Assembly (NCBI RefSeq): GCF_003970925.1
Contig: NZ_RWJF01000001.1
Location: 490,501-554,500 of the forward strand
Reading direction: 5' to 3'
Length of the DNA stretch: 64,000 bases
DNA from: Sphingomonas ginkgonis
GTDB lineage: Bacteria; Pseudomonadota; Alphaproteobacteria; Sphingomonadales; Sphingomonadaceae
Shown here one piece after another: positions 52,001 to 60,983 of this stretch (the stretch's first letter is position 1; every line of letters begins with the position of its first letter). The notes beneath the pieces are model-generated. The model saw nothing but the letters and a program-made list of their open reading frames with translations, was not told the origin of the DNA and searched no databases. A program made the translations under genes and the position numbers.

Positions 52001-52980
52001 GAGGGTTCTTCCGTAGTGCGGCGGACCACCAGCTCCGGCTGGTGCAACTGTTCCTCGCTCGGCCGCTCTCCGCCGAGCTCCGCGAGCAGGCGAACGATGG
52101 CTTCGGCGCCGAGATCGGCGATGCGCACCCGAACGGTGGTGAGATCGAGGTGGCGCGCCAGCGGAACGTCGTCGAACCCGGTCACCGCCACCGTTCGGGG
52201 CACCTCCACCCCGGCCTGGCGCAGCGCGGTCAGCGCGCCGATGGCCATCATGTCGTTGGCCGCGATCACCGCGTCGAAGCGGGTCCCGTCCGCCACCAGC
52301 TGGCGGATCGCGGCATGGCCGCCGCTCTCCTCGAAGTTGCCCGGCATGAAGATCGGCCGCAGGCCGGCGGCGTCCAGCGCGTCGGTGATCGCGTCGGCCC
52401 GCTCCTGCGCGTCCAGGTTGCCCGCGGGGCCACGCAGGTGGACGAAGTGCCGCTTCCCCTGCGCGAGCAGGTGGGCGACGACCGCGCGCATTCCGGCCGC
52501 ATTGTCGAGGCGGATGCTGGTCCGGCCGACGCTGCTGCGGGTATTGATGAGGACGGCCGGCAGGTTGGCGGGCAGCGCGCCGCGCAGCTCTTCCGGCGCG
52601 ATGTGGGGCGCCATCAGCAGCAGTCCGTCGACCCGCCCGCGCATCGCCCGGAGCGCGGTGGTCGCCTGCCGGCCGCCGCCATGCATGGGCGAGAGCAGCA
52701 GCAGATAGTCGTTGGCGCTCGCCTCGCGGTCCATGCCGCGCACGATCTCGGAGAAGAATTCACCATGGAGATCGGGGAGGACGACCCCGATCGCGTGGGT
52801 CCGGCCATGGCTGAGGCTGCGGGCGCCCGCGTGGGGGATGTAGCCGAGTTCGCTGACGGCGCGCGCGATGCGCTCCTTCGTCTCGGCGCTGACGTTGGCC
52901 GCTCCGCTCAGCGCGCGCGATACCGACGCGACCGACACCTCCGCCTTCCTTGCCACGTCCCGGATGGTTGCCTCGGCCAT
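51997..52980 (-). CDS. LacI family transcriptional regulator (LacI-1)
   Basis: A 327-residue LacI/GalR regulator. The N-terminal helix-turn-helix TIRDVARKAEVSVASVSRAL is followed by the hinge helix (PHAGARSLS) and a periplasmic-binding-protein-like sugar domain (IGVVLPDLHGEFFSEIVRGMD, AVIAANDMMAIGALTALR, VAVTGFDDVPLARH). The candidate operators TGTAACCGGTTACA lie in front of its own divergent region and before TonB receptor 1; it probably represses both until sugar binds. Part of an operon with GH144. Confidence 0.92.
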   Translation of the reverse strand: MAEATIRDVARKAEVSVASVSRALSGAANVSAETKERIARAVSELGYIPHAGARSLSHGRTHAIGVVLPDLHGEFFSEIVRGMDREASANDYLLLLSPMHGGGRQATTALRAMRGRVDGLLLMAPHIAPEELRGALPANLPAVLINTRSSVGRTSIRLDNAAGMRAVVAHLLAQGKRHFVHLRGPAGNLDAQERADAITDALDAAGLRPIFMPGNFEESGGHAAIRQLVADGTRFDAVIAANDMMAIGALTALRQAGVEVPRTVAVTGFDDVPLARHLDLTTVRVRIADLGAEAIVRLLAELGGERPSEEQLHQPELVVRRTTEEPS

Positions 52981-53018
52981 ACGCTCCTTCGCTCACGCGT
53001 CCTCGCTTGCAGTCTTAG

Positions 53019-53031
53019 CCGATATTATCGG
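53019..53031. promoter_or_regulatory. Second palindrome CCGATATTATCGG in the LacI-1/GH3 spacer
   Basis: A perfect 13-bp odd-length inverted repeat, 27 bp from operator O3, in the divergent promoter region. It differs from the TGTAACCGGTTACA type and could be another regulator's site or part of a -10 region. Confidence 0.4.
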
Positions 53032-53057
53032 ATTGCCAGCCTAGGCCGTTCGGTCCA

Positions 53058-53071
53058 TGTAACCGGTTACA
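53058..53071. promoter_or_regulatory. LacI-type operator O3
   Basis: A third exact TGTAACCGGTTACA, in the 158-bp spacer between the divergent LacI-1/GH144 and GH3 genes, 67 bp from the GH3 start. It would control both directions. Confidence 0.8.
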
Positions 53072-53138
53072 AGGATCGTCAAGCGCTCCACGATGGTTCA
53101 GGAGCGGTGCGACCGTCTGTATCGAGGAAGGGGAGTAC

Positions 53139-55427
53139 ATGCTGGAGACGCGCATTTCGCGCCGTGCCGCGCTGATGGGCGCCGGAACCATTGCCGCCTG
53201 GATGGCAAGCCCGGCCCGAGCGCTGCTGCAGGCCGCGGCGCGGCTCAGCGTTCCCGCCTCGGTCGACCGGCTGCTCGCCCAGATGACGATCGAGGAGAAG
53301 GCGGGACAGCTCAGCCTGATGGCCTCGGCCTGGGGCGGCGGGGCGGCGGCGCAGCTCAACCCTCCGGGCGCCAACAGCGACTTTCCCCGCCAGGTCGAGG
53401 AAGCCCGCCGGGGTCAGCTCACCGGCGTGTTCAACGGCAACGGCGCGCGCATGGCGCGGATCATGCAGACCGCGGCCGTCCGCGAGTCCCGGCTCAAGAT
53501 CCCGCTGATCTTCGCCGCCGACGTCATTCACGGCCATCGCACCATCTTCCCGGTGCCGGTCGCCGAGGTCGCCAGCTTCGAGCCCGAGCTCGCGCGGCGG
53601 ACGGCCGAGGCCGCCGCGTTCGAGGCGGCGGGGTCGGGGATCGACTGGACCTTCGCGCCGATGGTCGATGTCGCGCGCGACCAGCGCTGGGGCCGCGGGA
53701 TGGAGGGCGGCGGCGAGGACCCGATGCTCGGCAGCCTGTTCGCGGCCGCCCGCGTCCGCGGCTTTCAGGGGCCCGACCTCCGCTCGAGCGAGCATCTGCT
53801 CGCCTGCTTCAAGCATTTCGCCGCCTACGGCGCGGCCGAGGCGGGGCTCGACTACAGCACGGTCGACATGAGCGAGCATGTCCTGCGCGAGGTCTATCTG
53901 CCGCCCTACAAGGCGGCGGTCGACGCCGGCGCGCTGAGCGGCATGGCCTCGTTCAACGAGATCAGCGGCGTGCCCTCGACCGGCAATCGCTGGCTCCAGA
54001 CCGACCTGCTGCGCGGCGAGTGGGGCTTCACCGGCTTCATGGTCTCCGACTACACCGGGGACGAGGAGATGATCGCCCACGGCTACGCCAGGGACGGGCG
54101 CGACGCGGCGCGGATCGCCATCCTCGCGGGCGTCGACATGAGCATGCAGTCCGGGCTCTACCGCCAGCATCTGCCCGATCTCGTCCGCACCGGCGAGGTG
54201 CCGCAGGCGGTGGTCGACCAGTCGGTCCGCCGGGTGCTGGCGATGAAGGCCATGCTGGGCCTGTTCGACGACCCCTTCCGCCGCATCGACGAGAAGCGCG
54301 AAGCGGCGCGCTCGCTGCTTCCCAGGAACCGGGCGCTCGCGCGCGAAGCCGGACGCAAGTCGATCGTCCTCCTCAAGAATGAGGGCGAGCTGCTGCCGCT
54401 GCCGAAATCGGGCAAGCGGATCGCGCTGATCGGGCCGTTCGCCAGCGGGCAGCACGACCTGGTCGGGCCCTGGGTCGTCTATGGCGACGATGCCAAGGCG
54501 GTGGACCTCGCCACCGGCGTCCGCGCCCAGCTGCGCGACCCGGCGAGCCTCGTCGTGGTCGAAGGCTCGAAGGCGGAGCAGGCAATCCCCGGCGGCATCG
54601 AGCAGGCGGTCGCGGCCGCGCGCGCCGCGGACGTCGTGCTGCTGGCGATCGGCGAGGCGCAGAACATGTCGGGCGAGGCGCAGTCGCGCGCGCTGATCAC
54701 CGTGCCCGAACCGCAGCAGCGGCTGGCCGAGGCGGTCGCCGCGACCGGAAAGCCGGTGATCGTCGTCCTCAAGAACGGCCGCGCGCTCGCGCTAGAGGGC
54801 GCGGTGGCCGACGCTCCCGCCATCCTCGTCACCTGGTTCCTCGGCACCGAGACGGGGCATTCCATCGCCGACGTCTTGTTCGGCGCCTACTCGCCCGCCG
54901 GCCGGCTCCCGCTGAGTTTCCCCCGCTCGCCGGGACAGGAGCCCTATTATTACGCGCACAAAGCGACCGGGCGGCCCAACCCGCCGGGCCCGCTCGCCGA
55001 GTACAAGGCGCACTACCGCGGCATTCCCAACAGCGCGCTCTATCCCTTTGGGCACGGCCTGACCTATGGGCGGATCGACTATTCGGGGCTGGCGCTCGGC
55101 GCTCCGGCGATGGGGATGGGCGGCAGCATCGAGGTCGCCGCCCGGGTCACCAACCGCGGCAGCCGCGCCGCCGAGGAGGTGGTTCAGCTCTACATCCACG
55201 ACCGGGTGGCGAGCGTGACCCGGCCGGTTCGCGAGCTCAAGGCGTTCCGCAAGCTGGCGCTCGCCCCGGGCCAGTCGGAACTGGTCCGCTTCACCCTGCG
55301 CGCCGCCGACCTCGCCTTCGTCGGTCTCGATAACAAGCTGCGGGTCGAGCCCGGCACCTTCGACGTGTGGATCGCCCCGTCGGCCGAGGCCGACGGAGTG
55401 ATGGGCAGCTTCGAACTGACCGCCTAG
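53139..55427 (+). CDS. Exported GH3 beta-glucosidase (BglX-like)
   Basis: A 762-residue GH3 enzyme with a Tat signal peptide (RISRRAALMGAGTIAAWMA). Domain order is GH3 N barrel, GH3 C and fibronectin-III-like. Catalytic nucleophile Asp304 is in FMVSDYTG; the substrate-binding KHF and FAADVIHGHRTIF are present; the C-terminal Fn3-like end carries RVEPGTFDVWIA. It removes terminal glucose from beta-linked oligosaccharides, so it fits behind GH144. GAAGGGGAG ribosome-binding site; operator O3 upstream. The stop overlaps convergent GH31 by four bases. Confidence 0.93.
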   Translation: MLETRISRRAALMGAGTIAAWMASPARALLQAAARLSVPASVDRLLAQMTIEEKAGQLSLMASAWGGGAAAQLNPPGANSDFPRQVEEARRGQLTGVFNGNGARMARIMQTAAVRESRLKIPLIFAADVIHGHRTIFPVPVAEVASFEPELARRTAEAAAFEAAGSGIDWTFAPMVDVARDQRWGRGMEGGGEDPMLGSLFAAARVRGFQGPDLRSSEHLLACFKHFAAYGAAEAGLDYSTVDMSEHVLREVYLPPYKAAVDAGALSGMASFNEISGVPSTGNRWLQTDLLRGEWGFTGFMVSDYTGDEEMIAHGYARDGRDAARIAILAGVDMSMQSGLYRQHLPDLVRTGEVPQAVVDQSVRRVLAMKAMLGLFDDPFRRIDEKREAARSLLPRNRALAREAGRKSIVLLKNEGELLPLPKSGKRIALIGPFASGQHDLVGPWVVYGDDAKAVDLATGVRAQLRDPASLVVVEGSKAEQAIPGGIEQAVAAARAADVVLLAIGEAQNMSGEAQSRALITVPEPQQRLAEAVAATGKPVIVVLKNGRALALEGAVADAPAILVTWFLGTETGHSIADVLFGAYSPAGRLPLSFPRSPGQEPYYYAHKATGRPNPPGPLAEYKAHYRGIPNSALYPFGHGLTYGRIDYSGLALGAPAMGMGGSIEVAARVTNRGSRAAEEVVQLYIHDRVASVTRPVRELKAFRKLALAPGQSELVRFTLRAADLAFVGLDNKLRVEPGTFDVWIAPSAEADGVMGSFELTA

Positions 55428-57802
55428 CGGCGGGCGATCTCGACCCGGCTCGCCCGGGCCGAGGCCGGCAGCGAGAAACGGAGCGTCTGCGCCGCGGCGT
55501 CGACGCTTGCCGTCCGCCCGCGCACGCTGGCGCCGCCGGTCCAGCCGTGCACGGCCACGTCGACCGCGGTCCACCACGGCCGATAGCCGCCGCTGCGCTT
55601 GCCGAGGTCGAGCGTCAGCCCGGCCGGGGTCACGGCGCAGCGGAAGCTCTGGCGCAGGCTGGCGCCGTTGGTGGTGAGCCCGTCGTCCAAGTAGAGCTCG
55701 CCGCGGCAATCCTCGCCCGGGTAGACGTCGAGCTGGAGCGCGCCGCTCGGCCGCTCCATGGTGCTCTGCACCAGCGGCTGGCGCGGCACGATGGCGCCGG
55801 CGCGGACATAGACCGGCAGCCGCTCGAGATCGGGCACGAAGGTCAGCTTGTTCCCGGTCACCGGCAGGCCGCTCCAATAGTCGAACCAGCGCCCCTGCGG
55901 CAGGCAGACGTCGAACAGCTGCGGCGACTCCGGGTGCGCCGGGCCCGCGACCAGCAGGTCGCGCCCGACGGTGAAGCTCATCTGCGTGTCGCAGCTCGTC
56001 TTCAGCATGTCGGGATAGTCGTAGAACAGTGGCCGCATGATCGGATCGCCGGTGCGGGCGTTCTCCTCGGCGACCGTGTAGAAGTAGGGCATCAGCCGGT
56101 AACGCTCCTCGACGAAGCGCTTGCGGATGGCGAGGTGTCGAGGACCGTCGAGCCACGGCTCGACACGCGGCGTGTTGACCGCGCTGTGGTCACGGAAGAT
56201 CGGCATGAAGGTGGCGAACTCGAACCAGCGGGTGAGCAGGTCCGGGCTGGGGCCGCCGGCGAAGCCGCCCACGTCCGCGCCGCTGTAGCCGAAGCCCGAC
56301 AGGCCGAGGCTGATCTGCTGCTGCACCGCGAGCCGCAGATGATCCCAGGTCGAGCTGTTGTCGCCGGTCCAGGTCACCGCGTAGCGCTGCCCGCCGGCGT
56401 AGCTGGCGCGGGTCATCACGAACGGCCGCTCGTTCGGACGGAGCTTCTTCAGCCCGTCGAACGTCCCGCGGGTGTTCTGCATCCCGAACACGTTGTGGAT
56501 CTCGGTGTGGAGCGCATCGCGGGGCGCGAAATCGTCGCTCTCGATCCGGTGGACATTGTCGAGCGGCATGGTCTTGGTCGGCGTCTCGAACACCGCCGGC
56601 TCGTTCATGTCGTTCCAGAACCCGGCGAAGCCGTAGCCGGCGAACTGGCGGTAGAGCGTCCCCCACCAGTCGCGGCTCGCCTTGCGGGTGAAGTCGGGGA
56701 AAACCGACGGGCCGGGCCAGACCGGCGCGACATAGGTTTTGCCGGTGGCGTCGTGGACGAAGTTGTTGCCCGCCGCGCCGCTGTCGTAGGGCGCATAGCC
56801 CTGGTTCGGCAGGTGGGCGATGTGGAGGTCGGTGATCGCGACCAGGCGGATGCCGTCGCGGTTCATGTCGGCGTTCAGCTTCGCCATGTCCGGGAAGGTC
56901 GTGCGATTGACCGTGAACGGCCGGTTGCGATCCTGGTAGTCGATGTCGAGCCAGATGAGGTCGAGCGGAAAGCGCTCCTGCTTGAAACGGGCGGCGATCT
57001 GCCGGACCTCGGCGTCGCTCATGTAGCTGTAGCGGCTCTGCTGGTAGCCGAGCGACCAGAGCGGCGCGAGCGGCGCCTTGCCGGTGAGGTCGGTGTAGCG
57101 GCGGACGACGTCGCGCACGGTCGGGCCGGCGATGAGATAATAGTCGGCCGGCCCGTCGGGGGCGCTGATCTCGATCTCGTTCTCGCGCTTGTGGCCGAAG
57201 TCGAACGCGGTCCGGAACGTGTTGTCGAGGAACAGGCCATAGGCGCCGCCGGTGCCCCCGTCGGCGATGTAGAAGGGGATCGACTTGTAGATGGGATCCT
57301 GGCCCGGGGAGAAGCCGAAAGCGTCGGTGTTCCAGTTGACGAAGGTGCCGCCGCGGCGGTCGAGCGAGCCGGTCTTGTCGCCCATGCCCCAGATATGCTC
57401 GCCGATCGGCATCGCCTTGCGCAGGGTGAAGCTGGCCCCGTCGAAGCGCGCGCCCTGGCCGAGATCCTGGCTGATCAGCCGTCCCTGCCGGTCGAACAGC
57501 GTGAGGCCGAGCGTCTGCGGGTCGATGCGGACGGTGACCGTGCCGGTGGAGAAGCCGTCGGCGGTGGGGGTGACCGCGACCTTGCGTGCGCGGACGTCGG
57601 CCGGGACTGCCCAGCTCGCGTCCTCGCTCCACCGCCCGTCGCGGGCGAAGCGGACTCGGAGGATCTCGTCGCTGAGCGCGGTGACCCGCACCCGCGCCGG
57701 GCCCTGGTCGGCCTCGGCTCCGTTGGGGAGGGCGCGAATGGCCGCGCTGGCGCTCGAGGCGAGCAGCAGCAGCGTGGTTCCGAGGATCAGGCCAGTTTTC
57801 AT
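55424..57802 (-). CDS. Exported GH31 alpha-glucosidase/alpha-xylosidase
   Basis: A 792-residue GH31 hydrolase with a signal peptide (ends ASA, residue 20). Nucleophile Asp398 is in GFWNDMNEP, acid/base Asp481 in WTGDNSSTW; N-terminal beta-sandwich, barrel and two C-terminal beta domains are complete (the HIWGMGDKTGSLDR and FRDHSAVNTP motifs are present). GH31 retains activity on alpha-glucosides or alpha-xylosides. It is last in an MFS-MFS-GH31 operon carrying an ATACGTAT operator at its head, which suggests an alpha-glucoside such as maltose or isomaltose. Confidence 0.92.
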   Translation of the reverse strand: MKTGLILGTTLLLLASSASAAIRALPNGAEADQGPARVRVTALSDEILRVRFARDGRWSEDASWAVPADVRARKVAVTPTADGFSTGTVTVRIDPQTLGLTLFDRQGRLISQDLGQGARFDGASFTLRKAMPIGEHIWGMGDKTGSLDRRGGTFVNWNTDAFGFSPGQDPIYKSIPFYIADGGTGGAYGLFLDNTFRTAFDFGHKRENEIEISAPDGPADYYLIAGPTVRDVVRRYTDLTGKAPLAPLWSLGYQQSRYSYMSDAEVRQIAARFKQERFPLDLIWLDIDYQDRNRPFTVNRTTFPDMAKLNADMNRDGIRLVAITDLHIAHLPNQGYAPYDSGAAGNNFVHDATGKTYVAPVWPGPSVFPDFTRKASRDWWGTLYRQFAGYGFAGFWNDMNEPAVFETPTKTMPLDNVHRIESDDFAPRDALHTEIHNVFGMQNTRGTFDGLKKLRPNERPFVMTRASYAGGQRYAVTWTGDNSSTWDHLRLAVQQQISLGLSGFGYSGADVGGFAGGPSPDLLTRWFEFATFMPIFRDHSAVNTPRVEPWLDGPRHLAIRKRFVEERYRLMPYFYTVAEENARTGDPIMRPLFYDYPDMLKTSCDTQMSFTVGRDLLVAGPAHPESPQLFDVCLPQGRWFDYWSGLPVTGNKLTFVPDLERLPVYVRAGAIVPRQPLVQSTMERPSGALQLDVYPGEDCRGELYLDDGLTTNGASLRQSFRCAVTPAGLTLDLGKRSGGYRPWWTAVDVAVHGWTGGASVRGRTASVDAAAQTLRFSLPASARASRVEIARR

Positions 57803-57823
57803 CTACACACTCCGAGCGAAAGG

Positions 57824-59380
57824 TCAGGCCGCGGCAAGGCCGGGCGAATCATGCAGCTCGCGCCCCCGGGTCTCGCGCCCGAAGCGCGCGAGCAGGAGGA
57901 CGGCGAACAGGGTTGGCAGCGTCACCGCCAGCGAGACGAGCCCCAGCGCGGGCACCAGCGCGAGGATGGCGAGCAGCTGCGCGAACAGGCCGCCGGCCTT
58001 GCTGCAGGCCGCGACGACCCCGGTCGTGCGCCCGCGGATCGCGAGCGGAAAGCTTTCCGCCGTGTAGGGGAGGAGCATCGCGATCAGCGCGTTGGTGCCG
58101 ACGATCAGCAGCGCGACCGGCAGCACGGGGCTGCGCCGCGGGTCGGCCTCCAACCAGAACAGTCCCGCGAGCCCGAGCAGGGTCACCCCGAGCGAGGCCG
58201 CGACCGACCATTTGGCGCTCCAGCGGCTGTAGAAGAAGGCGGCGGCGAAGATGGTCGGAAAGGCGATCAGCGCGCTTTCGGCGAGCAGTCGGCTGGTGAG
58301 GGCGACGCTCGCCCCGCGGCGGACCAGCTCGGCCGGGAGCCACAGCAGCAGCCCGAAGTTGATGAGCCCGTAGCAGATCGCCGCAAGGCTGAGCGCGAGG
58401 AGCTTGCCGGTGAAGGCGCCGCCCCGCAGCGGCTGCAGCCGCTCGGGCTGGTCGGACGGCGGGCGGGGCACGGCGCGGCGGACGGCGGCGCCGAACCGCG
58501 CCATCACGGCACGCGCCTCGTCCTGGCGGCCGTGCGCGAGCAGGAAGCGGGCGCTTTCCGGGATCAGCGCGCCGAGGCTGACCAGCAGCAGCCCGGTCGG
58601 CAGGTTGAGCAGCCACAGGATGCGCCAGCCGAACAGCGGCTGGAGCAGGGCGGAGAGGCCGCTCGCCGCGAGATAGCCGCCGACCGAGCCGAGGCCGCCG
58701 ACCAGCACCAGGCTCCAGCCCCGGTGCCGGCTCGGCATCATCTCGGCGAGCAGGGCATAGGTGACGGGAAGCATGCCGCCGGCCGCGGCGCCCATCATGA
58801 AGCACATGCCGGCGTTCCAGGCGAAGGAGGGCATGGCGCCGCAGATGGAGGTCCCGACGAACATCACCGCGGAGAGGAGGATCGTCGCCTTGCGCCCGTA
58901 GCGGTCGGCGATGGCGCCCCACAGGATCGAGCCGACGACGGTTCCGGTCAGCGCGAAGAAGGGAACGATGGAGGCGGTCGGGCCGCCGATCCCATATTCC
59001 TTCTTCATGCCGGGGATGGTGAAGCCGAGGCTGGCCGGCTTCATGACGTCGATGACGAGCGCGATGACCAGCACCGCCATCAGCGCCCAGTGCGCGCGGC
59101 TCAGCGGCGCCTCGTCGGGAGGCACGACCGCGATGTCGCTGTCCTCGCCCGTCGGCGCGCTGGGGAGCAGCCCGTAGGCGGCGACCGCCACTCCGCCGAC
59201 GATCAGCGCCATCCCGGCGAGCATCGGCGTGTCCATCGCCATTCCGGCGAGCTGCCAGTGGCTGGCGCGGCCCATCAGGAACATCGGCAGGTGAAGGAGG
59301 ACCCCGACGACGACCCCTAGGACGCCCCCGACAAACACCCCCCGCCCGCGCCGGCCTTCGAAGCTGAGCTTGCCGGTCAC
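57824..59380 (-). CDS. MFS transporter with a two-helix N-terminal extension
   Basis: A 518-residue MFS carrier. The canonical 12-helix core starts near residue 98 and carries the sugar-porter-type loop motif IADRYGRKATI plus PESARFLLAHGR. Before it are two extra hydrophobic segments (residues about 15-35 and 50-70) and an acidic linker, giving a probable 14-helix protein, longer than typical. GTG start, 9 bp after the upstream MFS gene; 21 bp before GH31. It may import the GH31 product; the substrate is unknown. Confidence 0.85.
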   Translation of the reverse strand: MTGKLSFEGRRGRGVFVGGVLGVVVGVLLHLPMFLMGRASHWQLAGMAMDTPMLAGMALIVGGVAVAAYGLLPSAPTGEDSDIAVVPPDEAPLSRAHWALMAVLVIALVIDVMKPASLGFTIPGMKKEYGIGGPTASIVPFFALTGTVVGSILWGAIADRYGRKATILLSAVMFVGTSICGAMPSFAWNAGMCFMMGAAAGGMLPVTYALLAEMMPSRHRGWSLVLVGGLGSVGGYLAASGLSALLQPLFGWRILWLLNLPTGLLLVSLGALIPESARFLLAHGRQDEARAVMARFGAAVRRAVPRPPSDQPERLQPLRGGAFTGKLLALSLAAICYGLINFGLLLWLPAELVRRGASVALTSRLLAESALIAFPTIFAAAFFYSRWSAKWSVAASLGVTLLGLAGLFWLEADPRRSPVLPVALLIVGTNALIAMLLPYTAESFPLAIRGRTTGVVAACSKAGGLFAQLLAILALVPALGLVSLAVTLPTLFAVLLLARFGRETRGRELHDSPGLAAA

Positions 59381-59389
59381 TGGCGCCGC

Positions 59390-60892
59390 TCAGTCAACAT
59401 GTTCGCGAACGGCGAGGGTGGCCAGCGCGGCGCCAGCCATCACCAGTGCGGCGAAGGCCATGGTGTAGATCGGCTGCCCGGGGAAGAAGGCCTTCATGAT
59501 CGAGCCCATGACCGTCGCTACCAGCAGCTGCGGAATGACGACGAAGATGTTGAACAACCCCATGTAGATGCCGAGCTTGGCCTGCGGCAGGTTGGAGGCG
59601 AGAATCGCGTAGGGCATGGCGAGGATCGACGCCCAGGCGATGCCAATCCCAACCTCGCTCAGCACCAGCCACTGCGGGTCGCGGATCAGGAAGAAGCTGG
59701 CGTAGCCGGCCGCGCCGAGCAGCAGGCAGATCATGTGCGTACGCGCCTTGCCGAGCTGCCGGGCGAGCAGCGGGAGGATGGTCAGCGCGGCGATCGCGGC
59801 GACGCCATTGTACACGGCGAACAGCACGCCCACCCAGTTTCCGCCTTCCTGGTAGGCGGCGCTCGCGGCGTCGGTGGTGCCGTAGAAGCGCTGCGCCACC
59901 ACTGGCGTGGTGTTGATCCACATGATGAACAGCGCCGACCAGCTGAAGAACTGGACTAGCGCCAGTCGCTTCATGATCGGCGGCATTCCGGAGAAGTCGC
60001 CGACGATATGGCCCAGCATAGAGCTTTGTCCGCGCTTGGCCGAGCCGATCGCCACGATGCTCGCAAGGCCGTAGGCGACGAGCAGGCCGCCGAGCAGATA
60101 GACTTCCTTCTCGAGGCCCGTCTCCGCCACCGCCAGAATGATCAGGGCGCCGGCAGCGATCCAGGCAAGCGGGACACCGAGGCCGCGAGCCGCAAGCAGG
60201 TTCGTCCCCGCGGGAGCCTCGTGGACGCCTACCTCGCCGAACTGCTGCTGCTCCTCCGGCGAATATTCGCGGGTGGTCAGCACGGTCCAGAGCACCGCGA
60301 CGAAGAGCGCGGCGCCGCCGACCCAAAAGCTGAAGCGGACCGTGTCCGGAATGCCGCCCGGACCGGCGATGTTGCTGATGCCCAGATGATCGAGGAGCCA
60401 GGGGAAGATCGAGCCGACCACCGCCCCTGCGCCGATGAAGGCGGTCTGCACCGCGTAGCCTGCGGTATGCTGGTCCTTGCGCAGCATGTCGCCGACGAAG
60501 GCCCGGAACGGCTCCATCGATATGTTGAGGCTGGCGTCGAGCGTCCACAACAGGATCGCCGCCATCAGCAGTGCCGACGACAGCGGCATCAGCAGCAACG
60601 ACAGGCTCGCGAGCAGCGCGCCTGCCAGGAAGTATGGACGCCGCCGACCCAGCCGGCCAAGCCAGGTCCGGTCGGACAGATAGCCAACGATCGGCTGCAC
60701 GAGCAGCCCGGTCAACGGGGCGGCGATCCATAGCACCGGCAGATCGTCAACGCTTGACCCGAGCGACTGGAAGATCCGGCTCATGTTCGCGTTCTGCAGC
60801 GCGAAGCCGATCTGAATCCCGAAAAAGCCGAAGCTGATGTTCCACAGCCCGGCAAGTGACTGGCGCGGCTTTTCGCTCGATCGTTCCAGCAT
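59390..60892 (-). CDS. MFS sugar transporter (SLC45 sucrose/maltose-like)
   Basis: A 500-residue 12-TM transporter of the glycoside-pentoside-hexuronide/SLC45 type. Family features: IQIGFALQNANMSRIFQSLG, LTGLLVQPIVGYLSDRTW, RRRPYF, and ASILAMPYAILASNLPQAKLGIYMGLFNIFVVIPQL. Bacterial members import sucrose or maltose with protons. The ATG at 60892 has GAGAGAGGA upstream. An ATACGTAT palindrome lies 79 bp before the start. It heads the MFS-MFS-GH31 operon. Confidence 0.9.
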   Translation of the reverse strand: MLERSSEKPRQSLAGLWNISFGFFGIQIGFALQNANMSRIFQSLGSSVDDLPVLWIAAPLTGLLVQPIVGYLSDRTWLGRLGRRRPYFLAGALLASLSLLLMPLSSALLMAAILLWTLDASLNISMEPFRAFVGDMLRKDQHTAGYAVQTAFIGAGAVVGSIFPWLLDHLGISNIAGPGGIPDTVRFSFWVGGAALFVAVLWTVLTTREYSPEEQQQFGEVGVHEAPAGTNLLAARGLGVPLAWIAAGALIILAVAETGLEKEVYLLGGLLVAYGLASIVAIGSAKRGQSSMLGHIVGDFSGMPPIMKRLALVQFFSWSALFIMWINTTPVVAQRFYGTTDAASAAYQEGGNWVGVLFAVYNGVAAIAALTILPLLARQLGKARTHMICLLLGAAGYASFFLIRDPQWLVLSEVGIGIAWASILAMPYAILASNLPQAKLGIYMGLFNIFVVIPQLLVATVMGSIMKAFFPGQPIYTMAFAALVMAGAALATLAVREHVD

Positions 60893-60970
60893 TTGATCCT
60901 CTCTCTCCCGGCCGACGCTGGCAGAGCGGGCGGTCCGCAGCAATCACGCAGCAGCGAACGACGCCGCATG

Positions 60971-60980
60971 CATACGTATG
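60971..60980. promoter_or_regulatory. Candidate operator CATACGTATG before the MFS-MFS-GH31 operon
   Basis: A perfect 10-bp palindrome with a central CG (LacI-family style), just past the LacI-2 stop and 79 bp before the SLC45-like gene. A related site occurs before LacI-2. Confidence 0.65.
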
Positions 60981-60983
60981 AGG

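Noticed and set aside
55367..59320. A 1317-codon plus-strand open frame opposite GH31 and the MFS gene
   Set aside because: Same antisense effect; GH31 and MFS motifs and catalytic residues are on the minus strand.
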